This document shows, one piece after another, positions 25,949 to 36,195 of a DNA stretch of 64,000 nt; position 1 is the stretch's first letter; each line of letters begins with the position of its first letter. This stretch comes from Serilophus lunatus (lineage: Eukaryota; Chordata; Aves; Passeriformes; Eurylaimidae), in assembly GCA_013399895.1 (NCBI GenBank), contig VXBA01002143.1, positions 186,001-250,000 on the forward strand, given 5' to 3'. The notes beneath the pieces were generated by a model. It saw only the letters and a list, made by a program, of their open reading frames with translations. It had not been told where the DNA came from and ran no database searches. The position numbers and the translations under genes were made by a program.

Positions 25949-28200
25949 CTGTAGGGAGGTGGAATGTAAAAAGAAAAAGAAAAGTCAGACTCTGTTTATT
26001 CTTTCTAGATACATTCCTATGTAATGCTTTTCTATCTATTCACACAGATAAACTAAAATAATTCTATGTACCAGTGATTAGCAGCAAGCCTTTCACTTGA
26101 AATGATACACAGCTTCTCAGTTGGTGCAGAAAGAAAAAAATTCAGTTGTCATCACCCCTTTTTTGGCGAGTTAGAATTATTTTAAGAAAGCATTTTGTAT
26201 CAAGCAGAAATTATCAATAAAGATGATAGATGCACTTCACCAAAGTTTAAAGTCATCTGCAGCACCAGCTGAAGCCAGATGAGCTGCAAAGCACTTCCAA
26301 AAGTTAAGATTCAAAGTTGTTTCTTGATACATATAAAGCTCAAACTGCTCTTTTCAACTAACACAACAGTAGAAGACTCTCAGGTGTTAGTTTCAGGACT
26401 TACACAACCGAACCACTGAAAGCACTTAAATTATGCCAGAGACAGAAGATTTTTTTTCCTTCTCATAAGTCTTTGCTTTCTGAACCATCCAGCATCTATC
26501 ACTTATAGGCTAAAGGCCAAGTGCATCTTGCTCCTGCAAAAAGCAGCAGCACTTCAGCATCCTGGACAGAATTTCAGCTGCAAAGTCAGCTAACAACATT
26601 CAATTTGCACTTCAGACTTTGTAAGCAACTCTTTACTCTTATTAATAAACACTGCCTAACCAAACTACCTTTCTGGAAATATCCATACTTACCCCAACTT
26701 TTGCTCATTTGTGAAGGGCAAACAAGCTTCAAAGAGTAGCATATATTCAGATGATGTGCATTAAATAAGTGTTGCTCTTTAACACTGAGAAGTTCACTAA
26801 CCAGATTTGGTCAGTCTTGTGTGAACATTTTAATCACAAAAGAATGATCTGGTCAGATGTGACAAGACTCCTTAAGTCACTTGTCTTTTGTAGATACTTA
26901 CCTATGTTCTACAGTCATGCAACTCCAACTGGTATTAATACCCTTTTGTTTTTCAAGTGTTCCAGGTTTCTATTGTAGCCAGGTGCTTCCTGACAGTTAC
27001 AGACTAATTGAAGCCTCACCTTCTTCTGTCCCAAGTACTGTGAAGACTGCAGCTGCCAAGGTCAGACTAGTCATACTTAAGCAAATTAACTCTTGCCTAC
27101 CAAGAATGTTTTAAAATCCAACCACAGAGTTTTCTAACATGCAACAACACGGGAAAAATTTAAATCACATTTCAAAGAACAGCTATTGTTATCTCATACC
27201 CTTCCTCTTACAGCTTTCAACTTTTGAGCAGCTCATTTGACCCATCACTTCCTCTGCAGGAGAGTCAAATCTTCAAACAAATACACAGTAAAGCTAAAAT
27301 GCTCTTGGGAAAGTTGCTTCTGTCCTTGAGTATGAGCTGCTGCATTATGAACTGTGCTGCTTCGGGTTACAATGGGACCAACAGGTACAAAACAAGCCTG
27401 TGATTCACAAAATGATTAGGATAAATCAAGAGGTTCTTCAAGCTCAATCCTTAATCGTCTGACACAGCATAAACCCAAGGGCACCAAGTCTGCCAGCATT
27501 TGCTTTCAGGCACTTCAAACAAAACTCACTGTATTGCCATTAAATCCTTCAGATTACTAAAGAACACAAAAAGTCTTTTAACTTAAGCTGCAAGTTCTTC
27601 CAGCTACTACCCCTGAAAATATTCCCTCTGCTTCCTGTGTGTATCCCTTTCCGTGGAATAGAAAACACACACAACTCACCCAGCAACCAGAAATGACTCG
27701 GACCAGTGCTTCCCACCCCACCACATGCACTCGGTTCTGCTTGGTGACCCTCACCTAGGAGAATAACGCATATTGCTGCCCTTGTGGAAGAAGACAAAGT
27801 ATTTCATTTCCAGTTCAGTGGAAAATTTAATTCTGAAGCTCTCAACCTCTAAAGCCTCCCGCATCCAAATCATTCACATTTGCCTATTCAGAATGGTTTA
27901 AAGACAGTGACAACGGGACCTTAGCGACTTCAGTGTATTTAGGAGCAGCTCACATACTCCTTGTTTCCCCATCAAACGTTCGCACCGCAAGAAGATCCGA
28001 TACTTGAAGATGCTCGCTCCCTGGGAAGAAAACCGCTACCGGAGGCAAGAGACACTATCTTTAACGTCAAGCGTGAAGAGTGTTGGATGCAAATCAGAAG
28101 CAGAAGGAGCGAGGACAACACACCTTCGCTTTTGTCACGACGAGGTGCGTTACCCTGCAGCCCCAGTTTCCCCCTATTAAGACACAACTTGACACAACAC
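25949..28200 (-). other. TENT5C: Probable TENT5C first intron
   Basis: This stretch lies between the acceptor of the coding exon (AG at 25949-25950) and the CpG island near 28.2 kb, where transcription probably begins. Known TENT5C genes have a noncoding first exon followed by one coding exon. No other gene or repeat is evident here. The exact first-exon donor could not be fixed. Confidence 0.5.
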
Positions 28201-28204
28201 CCAC

Positions 28205-28500
28205 AAAAACCTGCAGGCGCCCGCTCCCGCGGCACCGGGGGCGGGGAGGTCCGGCTCCTTCCACGGGACGTTCATCCCTTCAGTTTAGCCAGGATTCAAC
28301 GGAACCCGCGCCGCGCCGCTCGAAATACCAACAACCATATCGAAAAGCGTCACCGAGCGCTGGCTGCTGGCTGCCANNNNNNNNNNGGCGGCTCTGGCCG
28401 CCGGTGCCGCCGCCGGGCGCCGGACCCCGGGAGCCTCGGGGTGATCGGGGTGGAGAGAGGAGGGGACGGGGGGGAAAGCCGCCCGTGGAACCATGAGCCC
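28205..28500. promoter_or_regulatory. TENT5C: CpG island, probable TENT5C promoter, broken by an N gap
   Basis: The DNA is GC-rich and CpG-dense and is interrupted by ten N at 28377-28386. It lies about 2.3 kb upstream of the TENT5C coding exon, which suits the promoter and noncoding first exon of that minus-strand gene. GC-rich islands are often lost in draft assemblies, so the gap may hide more sequence than ten bases. A divergent plus-strand transcript is possible but no plus-strand exon was recognised. Confidence 0.55.
28377..28386. other. Assembly gap (10 N)
   Basis: Ten undefined bases sit inside the CpG island. A round number of N is usually a placeholder, so the true length is unknown. 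Confidence 0.97.
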
Positions 28501-28545
28501 CCCGCGCAGCCTCCTCACAGAGCGGGGAAGGTTTTGAAGGGCCCT

Positions 28546-29019
28546 TCAGTTCAGGGAGGACACTGAGGTGCTGGAGTGAGTGCGAGGAAGTGCAACGGAG
28601 AGTTGCACGAGGATCTGGAGCACAAGCCCTGTGAGGAGCGGCTGAGGAGGGAGCTGAGGATTTTCAGCCTGGAGAGAAGGCTCAGGGGTGCCCTTATCGC
28701 TGTCTGTGACTGCCTGAAAGGAGGGTGTAGCCGGGTGGGGGTCGGTCTCTTCCCCCTGGCAACCAATGACAGGACACAGTCTTAAGCTGTGCAAGGGGAA
28801 GTTTAGGTTGGACAATAGGAAGAATTTCTTCACACAAAGGGTGATCACACATGGGAATGGGAATGCCCAGGTAAGTGGTGGAGCCACCGCCCCTGGAGGT
28901 GTTGAAGGGAAGACTGGACGTGGCTCTTAGAGCTATGGTCTAGTTCACAAGGTGCTGTTCGGTCATAGGTTGGACTTGATGATCTTTTTTCCAACCTAAT
29001 AATTAATTCTGTGATTCTG
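28546..29019 (+). mobile_element. CR1 LINE, 3' portion (about 470 bp)
   Basis: The sequence follows the avian CR1 3' end for its whole length. It includes 'cactgaggtgctggagtgag', 'gaggagcggctgagga', 'ctgcctgaaaggagg', 'gggtcggtctcttcc', 'aggaagaatttcttcacac', 'agtggtggagccacc', 'ttggacttgatgatct' and 'ccaacctaat', ending in the 'attctgtgattctg' tail. It covers the very end of ORF2 and the 3' UTR, is 5'-truncated and carries small indels. It inserted immediately beside the probable TENT5C promoter island. Confidence 0.95.
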
Positions 29020-30400
29020 CGGACTATGACGATGAGCTGACTGAAACATAACATGGCTTTCCCGAAGGCACTTCGTCCCCGACAGAACAGCTTGTCAGCA
29101 TAGATCCCAAACGTGCCCCATCAGAAACAGCCAAACCAGGAGTCCGTACGGAACCTACAAGCTTGTGCTCACAAGTGCATGACAGCAGTGTTGACCCAGC
29201 GTGCTGCTGGGAACCACAGCTGGTGGGCTGTGGGAGACTCTGGAGACACGGAGGAGGAGGAGGATGGAAGGATTAGACAGGAAGCAGCTTGGAGATGCAG
29301 TGTCATGAAAGTCAGCTGGTGTTTAATAGTACGAGGTGTGAGATCGTGGGCTCTGAGGGCAAAAGTTACGATTTCTGCTGAGAACACAAGTTTCAGCAAC
29401 ACAGCAGAGAAAGGAGTTGAGACATTTGTCTTTTCTAGGATAATCAGGACTCAGTAGAGGAGGGCAAAAAAAGCAAAAGTTAACCTAGGACAGGCCAGCT
29501 GACATAATTGTAGTAGAGCTAAAAAAACTACTTACAAAGTAACTAAAAAAAACAAACCAAAACACCACTACATCTGTTATACTGTTTGGTCATACACAGT
29601 CAAGAAAGATGAATTAAAACCTGCACACATACACACACATAAAAGTTGACCTTGTAAGAGGAAATTGAAAAGCTCTTCTTTGCCCAGCAAACCCAACAAA
29701 CTTGCCTTGCTTCACTGACAAAATAGGAATACAGGTGTGGGTTAGTTAATTTAATTACGTATTTTTCTCCAATAGCACACCATTGGGAGAAGTAACAGGA
29801 AACAAAAAGAGCTATTTAAGTTGAAGTATAACACTGACACATGAATCAGATTCAAGACAAGTTACCATTTCTTTTGTCCGATGAGATAATCTTTAATTCA
29901 GAGCAACACGGGAGGAGGGAGTGGAATAAAACTAACTATTTTCAAGACAGAGCTAGAAAAGAAAATATGTAATATGATGTAATATGTCTGTAGTGGTACA
30001 GAGCTGGACACGAGGATCCAGATCTCTTTCAACATTTTTTTCCCCTGTGTTTCTAAAATTAGAAAGAGAAATAGGGAATCCAAACAGAAGCAGTAGCAGA
30101 AATGAGAGACACATAACCACCAGTAAAGAAATATCTCACTTAAAGGTTAAAACAGTGAATGATCTCACCTCTTAAGAATATTTTTTCATCAACATTTCTG
30201 TCTCAAATATTATTGCCTTATGGCAATAACTGAAGATTTTGGACATTATATTTTCTGTTGCCCCACAGGCAAACAGCAATTAAATTACATATTGAAAAAT
30301 ATCTTCTATTTAGAATATTCATTAGGTACCAATATAGGCAAAGATAAACTGCAGAACATACTGCTATTACAGCCGTTAAAGTATTAATCAAAGGTTTGTA
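29020..30400. other. Intergenic stretch, nothing recognised
   Basis: Right of the CR1 copy the DNA is AT-rich with A-runs. Open frames are short (up to 114 codons, 29113-29457) and unrecognised, without supporting splice sites. Confidence 0.5.
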
Positions 30401-30408
30401 CTTTACAA

Positions 30409-31930
30409 TTTATTGCTTCACAAAAAAATGCTTGCAAACACAAAGAGGTAACTCAAATCTACCAGAGGGTGTTTTCTGCATCCTCTGATTTGAAGAGCTT
30501 GAGTATTTGTCAGTGGAAGTGCAGCACTCTCTCCAGTAAACTTAGACCTCCTGACCATAAACTTGTTCTTTTTAATTCCTTTTCATGGGTCCCAGCAAAA
30601 AGGTCCATGGGATAGGAATTGGAAATGCCATTAAAGCTGGCTGGACCAGACTCCTGGGTAAATTGCAGGAATAATGACGAATACATCTTTGAGTAATGAA
30701 CTTCTGGAAGAACGGGCCAATTTACAATTGATGAGAGGCCGCCTTCTGCTATCCATCCACCTGTGTCTGTGCAGTGGCTTATGGTGCCATGAGGATGGAA
30801 AATGTGGAAATATGCAGCCCACTGGTGAGACAAAAGATTAAAAATCATGGGTTACTGCTCAGCTGCTGCAGCTGCCGAGGTGGCTGACACAGGCCCAGAC
30901 CCAGCTGTAGGGTACAATCTTAACCTTTATTTAGGACTGACTTTCTTGCTGTCAGCTGTAACTCCAAGTCTAGGAAGAAGTAATGGATGATCCCAATCTC
31001 TACAAGCCATTTTTTCTCCAAGAGTGACTGGGATACAGATAAATTCCTGCCACAAGATGGTGGGTGGTGGCAGCCACATTCCCCCCTCTGCCCTTGGACA
31101 ACTGTCACCTCACCCTTCTCTCACAGCTGTTCCATCCCTCATCTCTGCTTATGGTCCCAGGGTTTCCTCCCTGCTTCCTTCCTCCTTTCCTGTCCTGTGG
31201 TGTACCCCTCTTCAGGCTACCCAGCACTGGACTTGTTTCAAATGGTTTTCAGAAAGAGTATGGGGAACAAAGAAGGACCAACTGGCTCCTAGGATAGCAA
31301 TTGTGACAGGGGGCATGAGCTGCCAAAACAGAGGCAAGTACAGATTTTTATTAACACAGTGAAAGTTGCTCATTTTTACCAGTAAATAGGGCAGCAAATC
31401 TGGCAGAAGAAACTCACTTAAAAGCCTGTAAGTCAGCTCAGTGACCTGGCACTGTCAGATTAGTTTCCTTACGTGATGCATTGCTAAACGTAATGTGTCA
31501 TCATAAATCTTGATTGCTACAGCTGTTAAAGCCATAAAGTGAAGCAGAGTTATTAATACCCAGTAGTAGTAGCTGTCAGGCTCCATTCTGTAATTGAGCA
31601 TCAAATCTGCAATTGGAAAACTCTTCTTTTTTGCCTGACATGTGAAGTAACTGCATGTCTGCAGATGCTGTGAGCGTGGAGACGGGTAGGAACATCCCGC
31701 CCACACAGGGCTATGATGAAATCCTCCTCAAGAGAGTCAAGAGTGAGTCCCTTTCTCTGTTGCTAACTACCTCTGCAAGTCTTGGAGGTTTCCTGCTGGG
31801 AGATGCAGCAGTCCTTCATCCCGATACACGGATAAAGGTAGAAACACAGAGTCCAGTATAGATGCACAGAGAGTACTAATGCAGGAAACAGCAGCCTTTC
31901 AAAAATCTGAGGTTAAATTTGCTGCTTTGC
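30409..31930 (-). CDS. Candidate small multi-exon membrane-protein gene, unrecognised
   Basis: Three minus-strand blocks join in frame. Block 1, up to 31771, contains an ATG at 31819 and ends at AG|GTAGTT. Its frame stays open upstream to an acceptor-like CTCAG near 31930. Block 2, 31473-31606, runs from TTGCAG to CAC|GTAAGG. Block 3, 30510-30821, runs from a pyrimidine-rich CACCAG to a TGA stop. An AATAAA signal lies at 30409-30414, about 100 bases past the stop. From the ATG this gives 164 residues. Block 2 holds a strong membrane helix (WVLITLLHFMALTAVAI), and the open extension of block 1 is also hydrophobic. No family is recognised. Splice sites, phase and poly(A) signal agree, but frames this short also occur by chance and no promoter was found. 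Confidence 0.3.
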
Positions 31931-34618
31931 TTTGCACTTTGACTTCTGGGAAGTTGCTGGTCCAAGGGATGAGCTGCTCCCATGTAGGACTTCCCTACTT
32001 CCACATAGTTCTCTGTTCAACAAGAGCCAAGAGACGCCCCTTCTCCAAGGGGCAAGAAATGCCACCAGGCTCCTTCGCCAGCAGGACCTGTGCAAAGTGG
32101 GAGCTCCAAGTTCCTGCTCCATTTACATGAGAGAAGAACACAGAGGCCCAGAGCTGCTGACTCTCACATGTGGTTTTTTGAAGATGTCCCCACCCATTTG
32201 CCTTTTCACTACTTTGCTGTGTACCATCTCCAGTAACCCAGGCTGTGGGTTGTGAGCTACAGACTCTTCTCACAAATCCTCTGATACACATTCCCCAAAC
32301 TGCCTAAGAGCCTGAAGGAGCAGAGCCACTCCATTGAGTTACATCTCTCCCCGGGCCCCAGTGCTTTTGCTTCCATGGCAGCAGACTTGGTTTTGCCGAT
32401 CTAGCTGTGCTATGAGGATCCAGAGTGCACAGCCCAGAGGAGAGGAACTTGGTGTTTTCTTTTCCCTTAAGAAGCAGCAGGGCAGACACACGCAGAGATG
32501 GAATGCACTTGCTAGAGTGAGTGGGCAGCAGCCCATCATCTGACTTGTTTTTCCCTGCACCTGAGCTCGCCCCAACTGCTTAATTAGTCACACGGTTTCC
32601 TGGAACCCCGAGGAGAACAAACCATCAAAATTTTCGGTGGTAGAGGAGATGATGAGGGGGGAGGCAGAGGGAGAACAAGGGTTTGCTAATCAGACTGAAA
32701 AAAATATTTACCCTAATTTGGGAGTCGTGAGCAAATTCATGACACGCTGCCTCAGGGTGCAGGTGGCAAACACAGCAAAGGCGGATACAGAGAAACAGCA
32801 AAGGTTATTTAGGGAGTGCAGCCTCCGTCATCTGAAGCCCTTGGGTACAGAGCTGACTGTAGGCTCTGCCCAACGGACTTTGTACTTTCCCCCACTACAG
32901 ATTTTCACTTTGAAATCACATCTTTTTCACATTTCTTCATCATCTGTGGCTTTAGGGACTGGTCCAGAGGAGTGTAGTGGTCACACAATGACTATACCAA
33001 CCCCTCGGGATTCTCCATCTGCAAGCCCTGCCTGGTTTTTGTCACAGATTATATTGTTTGTCTCTGCAAATTCACACATTTGGAGGCTAACAGAGATGAT
33101 TAACCATCTCTTAGTGCTCATATAATCCCTGGATAATATAATCCCACAGTAAATCTCATAGTCCTTTCAATAACTTGCACTTGTTCTGCACACTTCCAAG
33201 AGCTAGTATGCTGCAGTTGTTATCTGCTTTCACAAGTAAAGGTCCATACACAGTTTGATGTGGTTTTAGTTTCTACCTGTATTTCTTTTCAGTATGTTTT
33301 TTTTCCCATGCTAGGTTATAGGGGCTATTATTGAAAAGCTGTCTGCACTTTTTAATGCTTTTTAAGTAAACCTTTCATTCCTTACTGATAGCAATGGCAA
33401 CTGGAAAAGGACATTTTGCACAGTTATTTAACTTAAAATAATCTAAATGAGAGCTGCCAGAAACTCCCCGTTCCCAGATACACAGTAACACCCTTTCCTT
33501 TGAGTCAGGTTTATGCGATTTAGAACTGATCCATCCCAAGAGGGGATTTCTTTTTGTCTGGAGCAGCTTGCCAGCTGGGCTGCTGCACAATCTCACAATC
33601 ACACAGGCACTAGGGCAAGCATGGGAGGTGAGGCAGGGTGGCAGCAAACTTCTAGGTGTGATGGACTGGCACTTTCAGAAACCTTGTGGTTCAACTCAGC
33701 TACAAAGAGCCATGTCAGTCTGCTCAGTGGGCCACCAGCAGCTCATTGAAACTCTACAGCTCTGGAAGCCATTGTCCCACTGTCCATCTCCTAGCAAGAC
33801 TGAAAACTGCTGGCACTAGTGAGGAAGTGTCCTTGATGAGCACATGGGTACCATCCTCAGCAGCATCTCTGTGGTGGCACATCCCTCCTGCAGTGTGACA
33901 GATGCTCCTCAGTATCCCAGCTCCATCCACCTCTCCTGAGGAAAAGGGATAACAATCTCCCTTTGCACCAGGTTTCAGTCTCACTCTATCAGGTCTAAGG
34001 TGACTACTGCTCTCACCTCCTCCGTGTCTAGTCAGCATTCTGCAAGGATCCAAGAGGCCCTTTCAGATGTTTTTGCAACAGTTCTGCCTGCAGCTGTCTT
34101 GTACAGAGCTGCTCCAGAACAGTGCTTCCAGAGACAGTTAATTTGGGCTTTCAGACTCTCCTATCCCATGTAGTGGAGACAGGGTAAGGTTCCATGTCCC
34201 ACCTGGAGGGAGACTTTTAGCATAGCTCTTTATAATGAGATCTGACATTATACCTCTATTCAGAAACTCGCAAAGTCTGGCCTATGCTGGGGAAAACTTG
34301 CAGCTACACAGCAGAAATCTCTTTGGACAAAAATCCTTGAGGACTAAGTGAAGAACTGGGGTCTCTGGAGACAAGAAAGAAAAGCTAAGTCTGGCAATGC
34401 ACTCTGTGGTAGTGCTTTGCATAGGCATCCTGCTAAGAGCTAAGGGAGAGTATCTTTTTCTACAGGAAGAAAAGTGAGTGCTGTCTCCTGTTGTCATAGA
34501 CCAGACCTGCACCTTATGATAGATAGAAAAAAGGTGGCTGCACCTGTGTCCTTCAGTGGCAAATCAAAGATTTCCAGAGGATATTATGCCTCTTGTCTGT
34601 GCTGCATCAGATTATCTG
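31931..34618. other. Intergenic stretch, nothing recognised
   Basis: No recognisable gene was found. The longest frame, 162 codons on the plus strand (32637-33125), starts from GTG, has no recognised motif and falls within chance expectation for this amount of sequence. Confidence 0.5.
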
Positions 34619-34816
34619 TGTTGCGTTCTTCACACAGAGGGTGGAACAAAGTCCCCAGGCAAGTGGTCACAGCACTAAGCCTGACAGAGTTCAAGAAGCA
34701 TTTGGACAATGCTCTCAGGCACATAGTGTAATTCTTGGGTCTGTCCTGTGCAGGGACAGGAATGGGACTTTGATGATTCTTACGAGTTTCTTCCAATTCA
34801 GCATATTCTGTGACTG
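34619..34816 (+). mobile_element. CR1 LINE, 3'-terminal fragment
   Basis: The CR1-like order of motifs is visible: 'ttcttcacacagagggtgga', 'ccccaggcaagtggtcacag', 'agagttcaagaagcatttgg', 'atgattcttacgagtttctt' and 'attctgtgactgag'. The copy is diverged and 5'-truncated. It belongs to a different subfamily from the 28.5-kb copy, judging by the 'cctgacagagttcaag' variant. Confidence 0.85.
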
Positions 34817-35635
34817 AGTGGATTTCAGTGCTGAATACAAGTCATAGCTCAGTTAACAGTAAGAGATCAGAAAAAAAATCTGGATTTAGTTACAGTTCCT
34901 GTTTAAGAGTTCAAAATCCACTCGTTACATGAGAGCTACTATAAAATAGAGGAGTGGAGCAGTTTTCAAGCTGTACCAGATGTGTTTTTCAATGGCAAGA
35001 ACCTATTCACATGTTTCCAACAAGGCCAGTAAAGAACTTATTTGGACTGGCTTCCAGTTAGGTGGCAATGGGAAGCATAACCAGTTCATAAGGTGAAGGA
35101 GAATAAAGATACACATGGATGGAAAACCCATGACATTAAAAAGATGCTTGAAGTTTGAGTCCTGAATGAGGACTAGAAATCTAGAAAGAAAGAACTGCAG
35201 TGAATCTGGATCCCAATGTGGCTTTTGTAAGGTTCCCAGATAACTGCTCCTTTCTATACCACTCTTGCCATTGGCATCACAGGATTCCTCCGAGGGGTAA
35301 GGATAGCAGGAATGGGAATTAGAAGTTCAGATGCTGGGTTTGCCTGCGGTGCTCAACTCTGATCTACTTTTATCTACTCAGGCCCCCACCAGAAGTTTCA
35401 GTGAAGCAAACTCCAGGCACCCATCTCATAAGAGCAGCCCACTGATTTACTAGAAAACCGCTCTGAGAGTGTTGAAGAGCTATTTCTACGCCTATCTCCA
35501 AAATAAAAAAATTAAAAAATCAATGCAAAACACACAAACGGTAGCAAGCAGGGCCTTAAAAACATAAGATTTTTTTTTTTAACTAACTTTTACTAACGGC
35601 ATACTGGAAGATTCTTTAATGTTATAAGAAAGGGG
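34817..35635. other. Short intergenic spacer
   Basis: This AT-rich spacer between two CR1 fragments contains no gene, splice chain or notable repeat. Confidence 0.6.
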
Positions 35636-35937
35636 ATGTGCCCAGAAGATGGAGCCAGATCTTCTCGGTGCTGCCAATCACAGGGACATGAGGCTATGGG
35701 CAGAAATTGATGCACAGGGGATTCCACCTGAATACAAGAAAGAACTTGTTCACTGTGTGGGTGACTGTGCACTGGAACAGATTGTCCAGAGAGGTTGTGG
35801 AGTCTCCCTCACTGGAGATATTCAAGAACCGTCTGGACACAATCCTGTGCCATGTGCCCTGCTTGAGAGGGAGGTTGGACCAGATGACCCACAGCGGTCC
35901 CTTCCAACCTAATTCTATTACTCTGTATGACTCTGAG
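35636..35937 (+). mobile_element. CR1 LINE, 3' portion (about 300 bp)
   Basis: The typical sequence of CR1 landmarks is present: 'gatggagccagatcttctc', 'cagggacatgaggctatggg', 'ttgtccagagaggttgtgg', 'agatattcaagaaccgtctg', 'gaggttggaccagatgac' and 'tcccttccaacctaattcta'. The copy is truncated and noncoding. It ends about 260 bp before the DUSP12 initiation codon. Confidence 0.93.
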
Positions 35938-36195
35938 ATATGTTTTCTGAGCATTTGTAAGGAGACAGGGAGGTAGGAGACCCTTTGATTTTGAAAAGGA
36001 CGAGGTAAGACGGACACCCATGGACGCAGGGAGGAGACCACGGCACCTCCGCGCACACACGCGTAAGGATTATTATGGAAGTTACCACACAATACCGGCA
36101 AAGGAAAAGGAAAGCAACCCCCCCCCCGGTGCCGGGAGCGCAGCCGCGGCCCCGCCGCCCTGGGGGCGGTGCTTCCCCTCCCGCCCCTCCCGGCC

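Noticed and set aside
27961..28566. 201-codon plus-strand open frame through the CpG island at 28.2-28.5 kb
   Set aside because: It crosses a 10-N gap of unknown length and runs into a CR1 copy. There are no recognised motifs, and GC-rich DNA explains the openness.
28546..29019. Short open frames that could suggest a small gene at 28.6-28.8 kb
   Set aside because: They lie wholly within a CR1 3' end.
32637..33125. 162-codon plus-strand open frame
   Set aside because: It has a GTG start, no recognised domain and no splice support. A few frames of this length are expected by chance in 64 kb read in six frames.
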